Below, in pieces: positions 1 through 8,531 of a stretch of 64,000 nucleotides of DNA; positions within the stretch are counted from its first letter, which is position 1, and the number at the start of each line of letters is the position of its first letter. The stretch comes from JBGPGW01 sp046349515 (GTDB lineage: Bacteria > Pseudomonadota > Alphaproteobacteria > CADEGL01), in the NCBI GenBank assembly GCA_046349515.1, contig JAXMCE010000003.1, positions 1-64,000 of the forward strand. Reading direction: 5' to 3'. The notes under the pieces were generated by a model. The model was not told the origin of the DNA and did no database searches. It worked only from the letters and a program-made list of their open reading frames with translations. Made by a program: the position numbers and the translations under genes.

Positions 1-1339
1 CCGTTGCCGAGCCGGTAAAGCCGATGAATTCGCCATTGACTCCGAAGCGGGGGACGCTCGTATTCGACAGCCACCGATACTCGCCGTCAAACCGCTTGAG
101 CCGGTACTCGACCGTGTACGCGTGCTGTTTGAGGAGGGCCTCGCGATGGGCGGCTTCGAAAGCCTCGCGATCGTCCGGATGGATCAAGGTCTGCCAGCGG
201 TCATCCTTGGGATCTTCGATCGAGCGGCCGCAGAACGAGAGTAACGGCTGGTTGTGGAACGTCGTCCGCCCGTTCGAATCGGTCATCCACATCATGACCG
301 CCGCGTTGTTGGCCATGGTGCGGAACCGCACTTCCGTCAACTCGCGCGCGGTCTCGGCCCGTCGTTGCTCGGTCACATCGATGGTGGTGAGGAGGACGCC
401 GATGCCGGGCAGCTGGATGAAATGGAACTCGACGAGTCGTCCGGACCTCTGCTTGATGACCGCATCTTTGAGGGCACCCGTCCGGATTTTCTCGACGCGA
501 TCGCGGACGAACGATTCGACGTCCACCCGGCCATAGTCGCCGCGCTCCGCCCGGTAGCGAATGATCGCGTCCATCGGAATACCGACGCGCACCAGGTCTG
601 GCGGGCAGTCGAATATCTCGACATAACGTGCGTTGAAGGCCGCAACGCGCTGGTTTGTATCGACGAAGCACACGCCCTGGGAGAGGTTGTCGAGCAGGGT
701 CTTGAGGAGGGTGGATTGCGCCTCCGCATGATGCTGCTGACGTTTGATTTCGGTGATATCGGTCACGACGCTCAGCAAGCCGCCTGCGCTGGTCCTGTGG
801 CTTTCGATTTTTGCCCAGCGCCCATCCGTCAATTCGCGCTCGACCGCCTGGCCGTCCGCGCGGCGCGTGGCCATGCGCTTGTCGACCCACGTCTCGTCGC
901 CGGGGTCGACGCCGGCGAACACGCCGTTGCGAACGACGGAGCGGAGCATGTCCGCATAGTGTGTGCCGGGCGCGAAGGCCTGTTCGTCGATCGGATCGCC
1001 CAGCCGTGTGCCGAAGCTTCGATAGACGTGGTTTGCCGTGACGATTCGGTCATCGGCGTCAAAGAGGGCGTAGCCGACAGGGCTAGTGTTCAGCGACTGG
1101 ATGAGGCCGACCTGCGTCCGCTGGACGAGGCCGATGCCCCGGAAATAGAGAAAAGAGGCGATGCTCACGCCAAAGGCGAAGGTCACCTCCACGACCGCCA
1201 AGAAGGAGCCTTGGATGATCTCCGACCCGTGTTGGAATACCTCGAGCCCAAGCCATGCGAATAGCATGGCTGGAACGATGATTTTCCAGCGCATTTCCGC
1301 GATCATTCCCGCGTGCTGAGGCAGACGCATGCCTTCCAT
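1..1339 (-). CDS. Multi-PAS sensor protein, partial (C-terminus beyond the window)
   Basis: This minus-strand frame stays open from an ATG at 1339 (alternative in-frame ATG at 1330) to base 1, giving about 446 residues without a stop. Two hydrophobic segments lie near residues 19-35 and 45-66, so it is probably membrane anchored. Three PAS-like modules follow, at about 75-190, 205-320 and 325-445. The last has the PAS_3/PAC pattern, with a WMTDSNG stretch and ending in YRWLSNTSVP. The output domain (histidine kinase, GGDEF/EAL or other) lies outside the window, so the signalling class cannot be named. It diverges from nothing nearby that fixes its role. Protein-family call by PAS pattern; confident that it is a PAS sensor, not of its output. 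Confidence 0.75.
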   Translation of the reverse strand, partial: MEGMRLPQHAGMIAEMRWKIIVPAMLFAWLGLEVFQHGSEIIQGSFLAVVEVTFAFGVSIASFLYFRGIGLVQRTQVGLIQSLNTSPVGYALFDADDRIVTANHVYRSFGTRLGDPIDEQAFAPGTHYADMLRSVVRNGVFAGVDPGDETWVDKRMATRRADGQAVERELTDGRWAKIESHRTSAGGLLSVVTDITEIKRQQHHAEAQSTLLKTLLDNLSQGVCFVDTNQRVAAFNARYVEIFDCPPDLVRVGIPMDAIIRYRAERGDYGRVDVESFVRDRVEKIRTGALKDAVIKQRSGRLVEFHFIQLPGIGVLLTTIDVTEQRRAETARELTEVRFRTMANNAAVMMWMTDSNGRTTFHNQPLLSFCGRSIEDPKDDRWQTLIHPDDREAFEAAHREALLKQHAYTVEYRLKRFDGEYRWLSNTSVPRFGVNGEFIGFTGSAT

Positions 1340-1445
1340 CCACCGCCGTCGGTGTCTGTCCGATCAGCCGTGATACGCGGCCAGCGTAAACATCGGGTAA
1401 AGCCGGCGTTAAGCCGGGCCGGTCCGAAGCTTTGTAAACGCGCTG

Positions 1446-1961
1446 TTAACGATCGTACTGAAGGAGGGCACTCGACGGCACGCCGAGCTTGGAGCGCCCG
1501 CCAAGGAAAGTCAGTTCGACGATAAACGCGGCGGCCCTCACCTCGGCTCCGACCTGTCGGCACAGCGTGACGGCCGCCGCCATCGTCCCCCCCGTCGCCA
1601 GGAGATCGTCAAGGATGACCACGCGCTGGCCCGGCCTGATCATGTCGGCCTGAATTTCGATCGTGTCGGTGCCGTATTCGAGCGCGTATTGAAATGGGAT
1701 CGTCTGACCTGGGAGCTTTCCCTTCTTGCGCACCATGACGAAGCCGCACCCCATCGACAGCGCCAAAGGCGCCGCGACGAGAAAGCCGCGGGATTCGATC
1801 CCGACGAGAAGTTCTGGCCGGTAGGGTTCTACGGCCGCCTTGAGCCGATCGACCGTTTCGCGCCAGGCGTCCGCGTGCGCGAGGAGCGGCGAGATGTCAT
1901 AGAAAAGGATGCCGGGCTTCGGAAAGTCGGGAATGCTGCGGATATGATCCTTGAGGTTCAT
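1446..1961 (-). CDS. apt: Adenine phosphoribosyltransferase
   Basis: Cytosolic purine salvage enzyme: adenine + PRPP gives AMP + diphosphate. The 171-residue product has the usual family length. The PRPP-binding loop VVILDDLLATGGT is at residues 114-126, and the N-terminus (MNLKDHIRSIPDFPKPGI) is typical of Apt. The frame stays open upstream to 2132, but the extra 57 residues are low-complexity and unlike the family, so I place the start at the ATG at 1961. The PAS sensor gene follows about 105 nt downstream on the same strand. Identification rests on clear family motifs. Confidence 0.95.
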   Translation of the reverse strand: MNLKDHIRSIPDFPKPGILFYDISPLLAHADAWRETVDRLKAAVEPYRPELLVGIESRGFLVAAPLALSMGCGFVMVRKKGKLPGQTIPFQYALEYGTDTIEIQADMIRPGQRVVILDDLLATGGTMAAAVTLCRQVGAEVRAAAFIVELTFLGGRSKLGVPSSALLQYDR

Positions 1962-2329
1962 GCGGTGTGTCGTCGACCGGGGCTCGCGGGCGCGGATCAT
2001 ACTGAGGCAGCCCAACCACCGCAATTCGCTGGCAACCAAGCGTGTTACAGCCCGCTGTGAAATTGTCATTCGATGGGTGGGGGCTGTCACGGCCTGCAAA
2101 AGCTTTCCCTCATGGATTTCCGTGAGCGCCACCCTCCTGGGGCAGGGCAGGTGTTACGTCCAGGCCCGATGTGAACTCGAGCATTGTCGGCACGGGCCAA
2201 CGGCAAATGGGGCCATGGTGCTCAAAAAATACCGTTCGGCATGGCGCATCACCGCCTGAGGGTTGATTTGTCTGTGTCGTGTCAGTTCGATATGATGACA
2301 AGTAGTTAGTCGAGTTTTCGGAGCATCCC
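1962..2329. other. Divergent intergenic region between apt and the aminotransferase gene
   Basis: About 370 bases separate the two divergent starts. Short open frames cross it on both strands, but none has a family-like sequence or a convincing ribosome site. The right part is less GC-rich and holds a plausible sigma-70 promoter for the aminotransferase (listed separately). I see no RNA gene or strong hairpin here. Confidence 0.5.
2268..2296 (+). promoter_or_regulatory. Candidate sigma-70 promoter for the class III aminotransferase
   Basis: TTGTCT (-35, 2268-2273) and TATGAT (-10, 2291-2296) are separated by exactly 17 bases and lie about 35-60 bases upstream of the ATG at 2330. The -10 matches consensus at 5 of 6 positions and the -35 at 4 of 6. 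Prediction from sequence only. Confidence 0.45.
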
Positions 2330-3667
2330 ATGAGCCATGTCTTTCACCGGCAGTTGCGCCGCACCTATCCGACCGCCGTCCGCGGTGAGGGGCCATACCT
2401 CTATGACGCGGCAGGCAAGCGCTACATTGATGGCTCGGGTGGGGCGGCCGTGTCCTGCCTCGGGCATAGCCACCCCGCCGTGATCGCCGCGATCAAGGCC
2501 CAGCTCGACAAGCTGCCCTATGTCTCGAACAGCTTCTTCACGACGGAGCCGATGGAGCAGTTGGCGGACGCGCTCATTGCCGATGCGCCCGCGGGCGTGG
2601 TGAGCGTCTACTATGTGAACGACGGGTCCGAGGGGACCGAAGCGGCGCTCAAGATGGCGCGCCAATACTTTCTCGAGATCGGACAGCCGAAACGCCATCG
2701 GGTGATTGCCCGCCGGCAGAGCTATCATGGCAACACACTGGGCGCACTCTCTGTCGGCGGTAATTTCGCGCGCCGCGCGCCCTATCAACCCATTCTTCTA
2801 GATATCACGCGCCACATCGCGCCGTGCTACGCCTACCGTGACAAGCGCGACGACGAGACGGAAGAGGCCTATGGCGTGAGAGTCGCCAACGAGCTGGAAT
2901 CGGCCATCCTCGAGCTCGGCCCGGAAACGGTCGCCGCGTTCATTGCCGAGCCCGTCGTGGGCGCCACGGCTGGCGCGCTTCCGGCCGTTCCGGGATATTT
3001 CAAGAGGATCCGCGAGATCTGTGACCGTTACGGCGTTCTCTTGATCCTCGACGAGGTGATGTGCGGGATGGGGCGCACGGGCACGCTCTACGCGTGCCAA
3101 CAGGACGGTATCTCACCCGACCTCCTGACGATGGCCAAAGGGCTGGGCGCGGGGTATCAGCCGATTGGCGCGGTGCTGGTCGGCGAGAAAGTCGATCGCA
3201 CCTTCCGCGACGGCAGCGGGTTTTTCCAGCACGGCCATACCTATATGGGCCACACTGCGGCCTGCGCGGGTGCGCTCGCGGTTCAACGTGTCATCAAGGA
3301 AGAGAACCTTATCGACAACGTCCGGAAGCTCGGTCGGCATTTGGAGGCCCGGTTGGCCGACCGGTTCGGCAATCACCACCACGTGGGTGACATTCGGGGG
3401 CGGGGCCTTTTCTGGGCCATCGAGCTCGTCAAGGACAGGACGACGAAGGAGACGTTCGATCCGAAGCACAAGCTCCACGCCTCCATCAACGACGAGATGA
3501 TGGCACGCGGCCTCATCCTCTATCCCATGGGCGGCACGATCGATGGCGTGCGAGGTGATCACATCATCCTCGCACCACCGTTCAATGTGGCAGAGTCGCT
3601 GATCGACGAAATCGTCGACGTGCTCGGTGAGTCCGTCGACTCGGCGATTAGCCGCTTGCCGTCATAG
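2330..3667 (+). CDS. Class III PLP-dependent aminotransferase
   Basis: A 445-residue fold-type I aminotransferase of the omega/class III family, which moves an amino group between an amine or amino acid and a keto acid with pyridoxal phosphate. Seen: the cofactor-aspartate region LILDEVMCGMGRTG, and the Schiff-base lysine at residue 270 in TMAKGLGAGYQP. The N-terminal LYDAAGKRYIDGSGGAAV block and length are typical. A Shine-Dalgarno-like GGAG lies 6 bases before the ATG, and a candidate promoter precedes it. The family covers many substrates (taurine, beta-alanine, polyamines, 4-aminobutyrate) and nothing nearby fixes the one used here, so no gene symbol is given. It converges on the cytochrome c gene. 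Confidence 0.9.
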   Translation: MSHVFHRQLRRTYPTAVRGEGPYLYDAAGKRYIDGSGGAAVSCLGHSHPAVIAAIKAQLDKLPYVSNSFFTTEPMEQLADALIADAPAGVVSVYYVNDGSEGTEAALKMARQYFLEIGQPKRHRVIARRQSYHGNTLGALSVGGNFARRAPYQPILLDITRHIAPCYAYRDKRDDETEEAYGVRVANELESAILELGPETVAAFIAEPVVGATAGALPAVPGYFKRIREICDRYGVLLILDEVMCGMGRTGTLYACQQDGISPDLLTMAKGLGAGYQPIGAVLVGEKVDRTFRDGSGFFQHGHTYMGHTAACAGALAVQRVIKEENLIDNVRKLGRHLEARLADRFGNHHHVGDIRGRGLFWAIELVKDRTTKETFDPKHKLHASINDEMMARGLILYPMGGTIDGVRGDHIILAPPFNVAESLIDEIVDVLGESVDSAISRLPS

Positions 3668-3676
3668 CGCAAGTCG

Positions 3677-3703
3677 GTGGCGCCGGCTGGGCCCCGGCGC
3701 CAC
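3677..3703. terminator. Perfect 10-bp hairpin between convergent genes
   Basis: GTGGCGCCGG (3677-3686) pairs perfectly with CCGGCGCCAC (3694-3703) across a 7-base loop. It fills the 40-base gap between the aminotransferase stop and the cytochrome c stop, where a shared bidirectional terminator is expected. There is no T-run on either side, so it may work as a mRNA 3'-end stabiliser or with Rho. Confidence 0.6.
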
Positions 3704-3707
3704 GCGG

Positions 3708-4115
3708 CTACTTCAGCGACTTCAGATAGGCCACGACGTTCTCGCGCTCTTTCTCGTCTTTGAGCTGGAACATCATCTTGTTGTTGACGGTCGCTTCGCC
3801 GAGATAGCCGGCGAGGTACTTCTTCGGATCCTCAAGGTACTTGACGATAGACTTGTCGTCCCAAACAAGTCCCTTCGCGCCGGCCTTGGTCATGGCGTCT
3901 GAATATTTGAAATCGGTGCTGCCTGCCTTGCGTCCGACAACGCCGAGAAGGTTGGGCCCCGTCGGCGTGCTCTTGCCGGCTACGACGCTGTGGCAGGCTT
4001 TGCACTTGGTGAAGACCTTCTCGCCGGCTGCGGCGTCGCCATCGGCATAGGCCGGACCAAGACCCGCAAAAGCGAGAAGGGCAAGGCAGGTGGCGGTTGT
4101 AACAATGAGTCGCAT
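3708..4115 (-). CDS. Periplasmic class I cytochrome c
   Basis: A 135-residue electron carrier with a Sec signal peptide (hydrophobic core at residues 3-20, cleavage probable after PAYA). The heme-binding CKACH motif is at residues 38-42, and the distal Met ligand is probably Met114 or Met115 in NNKMMFQL. Length and layout fit the cytochrome c2/c550 group of alphaproteobacteria. The frame extends ten codons upstream, but the ATG at 4115 is preferred because the signal peptide starts there and a GGAG lies about 9 bases before it. The redox partner is not shown by the context. Confidence 0.9.
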   Translation of the reverse strand: MRLIVTTATCLALLAFAGLGPAYADGDAAAGEKVFTKCKACHSVVAGKSTPTGPNLLGVVGRKAGSTDFKYSDAMTKAGAKGLVWDDKSIVKYLEDPKKYLAGYLGEATVNNKMMFQLKDEKERENVVAYLKSLK

Positions 4116-4247
4116 GATCAACTCCGTGAAATTGGCGGCCGGCAATCTCGCGCGAAATCACCGGGAACGCAATGCCATCGATGGTGCGACACACGTTTTG
4201 TTAAGGAATTCACGCGAGGAACGGGCGCGCACTATGGCCGTCGGTTG

Positions 4248-4276
4248 TTGACAGCTGGGTTGCGGTTACCGACAGT
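4248..4276 (+). promoter_or_regulatory. Possible promoter for the Pel-type locus
   Basis: A perfect TTGACA (4248-4253) is followed after 17 bases by GACAGT (4271-4276), a poor -10 matching at 3 of 6 positions. It lies about 30 bases before the epimerase start, the first gene of the locus. A weak -10 would fit an activator-dependent promoter, but the call is tentative. Confidence 0.3.
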
Positions 4277-4303
4277 TCAAGCCAATTCGTGTGGGGACCA
4301 CAA

Positions 4304-5266
4304 TTGAAAAAGACGTACGTCGTGACGGGGGGGTGCGGGTTCATCGGTTCGCACCTTGCGGACGCGCTGGTGGCCGCGGGACATGGCGTCCGGATCCTGG
4401 ATGACCTTTCGACCGGTCGGCGCGAGAACGCGCCGAGCGCGGCTGAAATCGTCGTGGGAACCGTGGCCGATCCTGCGACGGTGCGAACCGTTCTCGACGG
4501 GGCGGACGGCTGCTTCCATCTTGCGGCCATCGCCTCGGTCACGAAGACCAACGAAGACTGGATCGGCACCCACCGCGTGAATCTCACGGGCGCGATCCAT
4601 GTCTTCGAGGCGGCGCGGCGTGCCCGTCGCGGCGCGGCGATCCCCGTTGTCTATGCATCGTCTGCGGCGGTCTATGGCGACTGTCCCCATATGCCGCTGT
4701 CCGAGGGCGCCGAAACCCGTCCGCTCTCCGCCTACGGCGCCGACAAATTGGGATGCGAGCTCCATGGGCGTGTTGCTGGGACCGTCCACGGCGTCGCGGC
4801 GATTGGGTTGCGATTTTTCAATGTTTTCGGCCCGCGGCAGGATCCGTCGTCGCCATATTCGGGCGTGATCTCGATTTTCGCGAACCGGGTGCTCGAAGGA
4901 CGGGAACTCGTGATCTTCGGCGACGGCGAGCAGGTGCGCGACTTCATCTATGTTGGCGATGTCGTGCGCTGCTTGATCGCGGCAATGGACCGTGTCGGGG
5001 CGCATCCGCGGGAGGTTTATAACGTTTGCACCGGGCGGTCGACGTCGGTCCGGCGTTTGGCTGAAACGGTTTCGTCCCTCAACGGTGTTGCGCCGCGCCT
5101 GCGCTTCGAGCCCGCGCGGACCGGGGACATTCGCATATCGGTCGGCGACGGCACCAAGGCCTGTCGCGATCTCGGCTTTTGCGCGGAGACATCGTTCGAA
5201 GACGGGCTCAGGACGACGCTCGCGGCCATGCGCGGTGCCGATGCGCCAGAGTCGGCTGTTCGGTGA
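4304..5266 (+). CDS. NAD-dependent sugar-nucleotide epimerase, pelX-like
   Basis: A 320-residue extended short-chain dehydrogenase/reductase of the GalE/UDP-GlcNAc 4-epimerase group. Seen: NAD-binding GGCGFIG at residues 9-15, a Ser-rich catalytic segment ASSAAVYG, and the Tyr-Lys pair Y144/K148 (YGADK). A GTG at 4289 is also in frame. I prefer the TTG at 4304 because it gives a standard MKKTYVVTGG N-terminus and has GGGGA 8 bases upstream. It starts the Pel-type locus and ends 15 bases before the deacetylase start. In some Pseudomonas Pel loci the accessory enzyme PelX is a UDP-GlcNAc C4-epimerase supplying UDP-GalNAc; by position this one probably does the same, but UDP-glucose 4-epimerase activity cannot be excluded. 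Confidence 0.8.
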   Translation: MKKTYVVTGGCGFIGSHLADALVAAGHGVRILDDLSTGRRENAPSAAEIVVGTVADPATVRTVLDGADGCFHLAAIASVTKTNEDWIGTHRVNLTGAIHVFEAARRARRGAAIPVVYASSAAVYGDCPHMPLSEGAETRPLSAYGADKLGCELHGRVAGTVHGVAAIGLRFFNVFGPRQDPSSPYSGVISIFANRVLEGRELVIFGDGEQVRDFIYVGDVVRCLIAAMDRVGAHPREVYNVCTGRSTSVRRLAETVSSLNGVAPRLRFEPARTGDIRISVGDGTKACRDLGFCAETSFEDGLRTTLAAMRGADAPESAVR

Positions 5267-5281
5267 GTGGGTGATTGCTCC

Positions 5282-7582
5282 ATGCGCGTTCTGCAGACGC
5301 TTCTGATCCTCACCGCCGTTCTCCTGTGGTCGACCGTCGATGCGACCGCCGAACAGCCTCTCTCGCGAGTCGTCCTTGCACTCTACGACGGCAAGCTCGA
5401 GCGCGAGCCGCGCGTGACACGGATCCACCTGATGGCGGAAATGCCGCTCAACCACCTGGGTCTCGTCGTGCGATATCACGACGTGACCACGGGGTTGCCG
5501 GCCGATGCGCAGCTCCACGACGTGCGCGCGATCATGACGTGGTTTTCGGGCACTGCGTTGGACAACCCGGCCGAGTATCTGTCGTGGGCCGAAAGGAACA
5601 TGCGAGCGGGGCGACGCTTCATCGTCATTGGCGATCTTGGCGCCACGAAAAGCAGCGCGGGTGTTACCGTGCCACTCAGCCAGCTGAACCGCTTCTGGGC
5701 GCTTCTCGGGATCAGAGACACCGGTCGTTATGTCGTGCCGACCTACAACTCAAGGCCCACATACATTAACGGCAAGCTGCTCAACTTCGAGAGTCCACTG
5801 CCGGCCATATTGCCGTCTTATGAGGTGTTTCAGGCGATCGAGCCAAGCGCGCGGTCCTACCTTACGCTTCGCGTTTCGGAGGAGCCGAGCAGCGATTCCG
5901 TCATCGTCACGACAGCGCCTCGAGGCGGCTACGTGGCGGATGGCTACTTTGGCTATATCCCCAACGATGGAAGTCAGCGCACGTGGTACGTCAATCCGTT
6001 CGAATTCTTTCGCATCGTGCTTTCGACAGACGAAATCCCGAAGCCTGACACGACGACGCAGTCGGGCCGGCGCATTTACTACAGCCATGTCGATGGCGAC
6101 GGCTGGCGCAATCTCTCATCCGTCGACAGCTATGCGAAGGGCGACCCGGTTCTTTCGACCGAAGTGCTCATGAAGGAGGCCATCGAGCCCTACCACGATC
6201 TGCCGGTCACCATGGCGCCCATCGCGGGCGACCTCGACCCCAAGTGGTACGGCGACGATCGCATGTTGGCGCTTGCGCGACGGATGTTCGCTTTGCCGCA
6301 CGTCGAGGCGGGAAGTCACACCTACAGCCATCCCTTCGATTGGGGGTTCTTCACGGACTGGACGCCCGAGAAGGAGAGGCCGTATCTCAAGTACTATCCG
6401 CCCCGGCCGCACCCGACGTTCGGCAGCTCTCTCCTCGGACAGCTCGCATTGCGTCGCGGTTCGAAAGCGAGCGACGCCTACCAGGCCAGCGAGCAGGTCG
6501 AGCCGCCGGAGGGGGCGGAAGGGAAGGCGGGTCCGTTGCACGGCTACAGGATCCCCAGGGCCTATGCCGTCAAGCCGTACGATTACAATCTCGAAGTCGA
6601 GGGTTCGTACAATTACATCAACATGCTCTTGCCGCCCGGCAAGCGTGTCGAAGTCATCCAATGGTCCGGCAACACCCTGCCGCAGGACTATGTGGTGGCG
6701 GAGTCACGCCGCATCGGCATTCGCAACATTAATGGCGGCGATTCACGATTCGATTCGGAGTTTCCTTCTTACGCGTGGGTTGCGCCGATCGGCCGCCAGG
6801 TTGGTACTCAGCGGCAAATCTACGCATCCGACAGTAACGAGAACACCTATACCCGGTTGTGGTCCGAGCGTTTCTACGGATTTCGCTATCTCGTCGAGAC
6901 CGTGCGCAATACCGAGTCGCCCATCCGCGTCAAACCGTTCAACATCTACTACCACATTTACTCGGCCGATCGGACCGCAAGTCTCAAGGCATTGATCGAG
7001 ATGTTGGACTATGCTCGAACGCAGGAAATTGCACCCGTCGCCACGAGCCAGTTTGCCGCCATCGCGGACGGGTTCTACATGACGCGCATCGTTCCGCTCG
7101 ACCACGACCGCTGGCGCATCGAGAATCGCGGCGAGCTTCAAACGATTCGATTTGATCAGGCCGCCCAGCGCGCTGTCGACTACGCGCGGTCGGAGGGCGT
7201 GCTCGGAGAGCGCTTCTACCAAGGAAGTTTGTACGTGGCCCTGGACCCTGTCCACGCGGCGCCAGTCGTCGCATTGAAGGCGACGGCCCGGTCACGCGTG
7301 GCCGAACCGGCGGCGAGGCCCTATCTCGTTCACGCCCGATGGCGTCTTTGGGGACTCAAGGAAGCTGGCGATGCGTTCAGCATTGAGGCGCAAGGCTTCG
7401 GCGAAGGAGCGATGGAGTGGGTGATGCCGCGACCGGGCAAGTACAAAGTCGGCCTTGTGTCGGGCGGAACAGAACTCGAATCCCAAGACGTTAGCGTGGG
7501 GAGCGATCGCATTCTGCGGGTTCGATTGTCGGGCCCGGCGCTGAACCCGGTCCTGGTGCGCGTGCAGCGCCACGCGAGCTAG
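5282..7582 (+). CDS. pelA: PelA-type polysaccharide deacetylase (deacetylase half of PelA)
   Basis: A 766-residue exported protein matching the middle and C-terminal parts of PelA, which removes acetyl groups from Pel polysaccharide in the periplasm. A signal peptide covers about residues 1-24. Residues 25-250 look like the Rossmann/reductase-like middle domain of PelA. The metal/catalytic motifs of the PelA deacetylase follow: HVDGDG with H269, D271 and D273, and GSHTYSHPF with H346 and H350. A beta-rich C-terminal domain ends the protein. The N-terminal glycoside hydrolase of classical PelA is absent and is encoded separately at 11088. A GTG at 5267 is in frame, but the ATG at 5282 begins the signal peptide. 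Its 3' end meets an antisense regulator gene 16 bases away. Confidence 0.85.
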   Translation: MRVLQTLLILTAVLLWSTVDATAEQPLSRVVLALYDGKLEREPRVTRIHLMAEMPLNHLGLVVRYHDVTTGLPADAQLHDVRAIMTWFSGTALDNPAEYLSWAERNMRAGRRFIVIGDLGATKSSAGVTVPLSQLNRFWALLGIRDTGRYVVPTYNSRPTYINGKLLNFESPLPAILPSYEVFQAIEPSARSYLTLRVSEEPSSDSVIVTTAPRGGYVADGYFGYIPNDGSQRTWYVNPFEFFRIVLSTDEIPKPDTTTQSGRRIYYSHVDGDGWRNLSSVDSYAKGDPVLSTEVLMKEAIEPYHDLPVTMAPIAGDLDPKWYGDDRMLALARRMFALPHVEAGSHTYSHPFDWGFFTDWTPEKERPYLKYYPPRPHPTFGSSLLGQLALRRGSKASDAYQASEQVEPPEGAEGKAGPLHGYRIPRAYAVKPYDYNLEVEGSYNYINMLLPPGKRVEVIQWSGNTLPQDYVVAESRRIGIRNINGGDSRFDSEFPSYAWVAPIGRQVGTQRQIYASDSNENTYTRLWSERFYGFRYLVETVRNTESPIRVKPFNIYYHIYSADRTASLKALIEMLDYARTQEIAPVATSQFAAIADGFYMTRIVPLDHDRWRIENRGELQTIRFDQAAQRAVDYARSEGVLGERFYQGSLYVALDPVHAAPVVALKATARSRVAEPAARPYLVHARWRLWGLKEAGDAFSIEAQGFGEGAMEWVMPRPGKYKVGLVSGGTELESQDVSVGSDRILRVRLSGPALNPVLVRVQRHAS

Positions 7583-7598
7583 TCGGGCAGGCCAGCGC

Positions 7599-8444
7599 CT
7601 AGCCCGAGACGTCGTAGCGCCCAGACAAAAGTCGGCATGTCGCCTGAATGGCGCGCGGCAAGGACGCAACGATTGCGCTCGCACGCACGCGGTCTCCCGC
7701 GAGGCAGGCAAGTTCGAGTGATTCACACTGTTGGTAGAGCCTCGTCGCGCCAAATGTCCCGGCGCCGGTCTTGAGTGCGAGGGCTTCGCGTTCCATGGCT
7801 TGCAGATCTTTCCGATCGCTGGCCCCTTCGAGGCGCTGGACGGCCTCGGCTGTCTCATCGACATAGGCGCGGACCAAGGCAACCACCGTGTCGTATCCGG
7901 TGTCATGCTCCAGCGACTCGAGCACGGCGGCGTTCAAGGTCTCATCGACCCCACTCGCGCTGTCCCGCGTGACGCCTGCATCGATGGACTTGCCGAGCCA
8001 GCGCTTCACCATCTCGAGCAATTCTTGTTTGTGAATGGGCTTCGAGACGTAATCGTCCATGCCCGCCGCGAGGCAGCGTTCGCGGTCGCTTTCGACCGCG
8101 TAGGCGGTCATGGCGATGATCGGAATCTTCGAGCGCGTGCCGGGAAGCGCCCGGACCGCCGCCGTCGCCTGGAGGCCGTCCATCTCCGGCATGAAGATGT
8201 CCATGAGGATCAGGTCGAAGGCCTCGGATCGGACGGCGTGGAGAAGCTCGCGCCCATTGGCTGTTGCGGTCACCTCGTAACCCGCTCCCTTCAGGATCGC
8301 GGTCGCGAGCATGCGATTCGTCGGGCTGTCTTCTGCCAGAAGGATGTGCCCGGTGAGCCCCACGTCTTTCCCCGGCATCGAGCGATCGTCAACCATCGAC
8401 GGTTTTTCGCCTCTTGGCGCGAAAGTGCCTCGCGCGTGTGTCAT
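7599..8444 (-). CDS. Response regulator with REC domain and histidine-less Hpt-like domain
   Basis: A 281-residue protein on the strand opposite to the Pel-type genes that flank it. The REC domain (about 32-150) is complete: acidic pair E38/D39, phosphoacceptor D82 in LILMDIFMPEMDG, and K135 in VSKPI. The C-terminal part (about 170-275) resembles an Hpt four-helix domain, with REALALKTGAGTFGA lining up with the usual AHxLKGxAxxxGA signature. At the phosphorylatable histidine position it has Leu222, so it should not act as a normal phosphotransfer domain. Such REC-Hpt proteins usually derive from hybrid-kinase receivers. Its place inside the locus suggests it regulates exopolysaccharide output, but that is inference. 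The start could instead be an ATG 16 codons inside. Confidence 0.8.
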   Translation of the reverse strand: MTHARGTFAPRGEKPSMVDDRSMPGKDVGLTGHILLAEDSPTNRMLATAILKGAGYEVTATANGRELLHAVRSEAFDLILMDIFMPEMDGLQATAAVRALPGTRSKIPIIAMTAYAVESDRERCLAAGMDDYVSKPIHKQELLEMVKRWLGKSIDAGVTRDSASGVDETLNAAVLESLEHDTGYDTVVALVRAYVDETAEAVQRLEGASDRKDLQAMEREALALKTGAGTFGATRLYQQCESLELACLAGDRVRASAIVASLPRAIQATCRLLSGRYDVSG

Positions 8445-8531
8445 ATAGGCGTTTTAACGATCAATTGGTAGACCAGAGGTTAACATCGACAGCTTTTTCT
8501 TCCCATTCGCTGGGGGTTATGATTGGGCACC

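Noticed and set aside
254..1264. A 336-codon plus-strand frame over the PAS sensor
   Set aside because: The minus strand encodes three PAS modules in an unbroken frame; the plus product is His/Asp-rich shadow sequence.
1962..2132. 57-residue N-terminal extension of apt
   Set aside because: Family N-terminus is at 1961; the extension has no similarity to known Apt proteins and lies in the promoter region.
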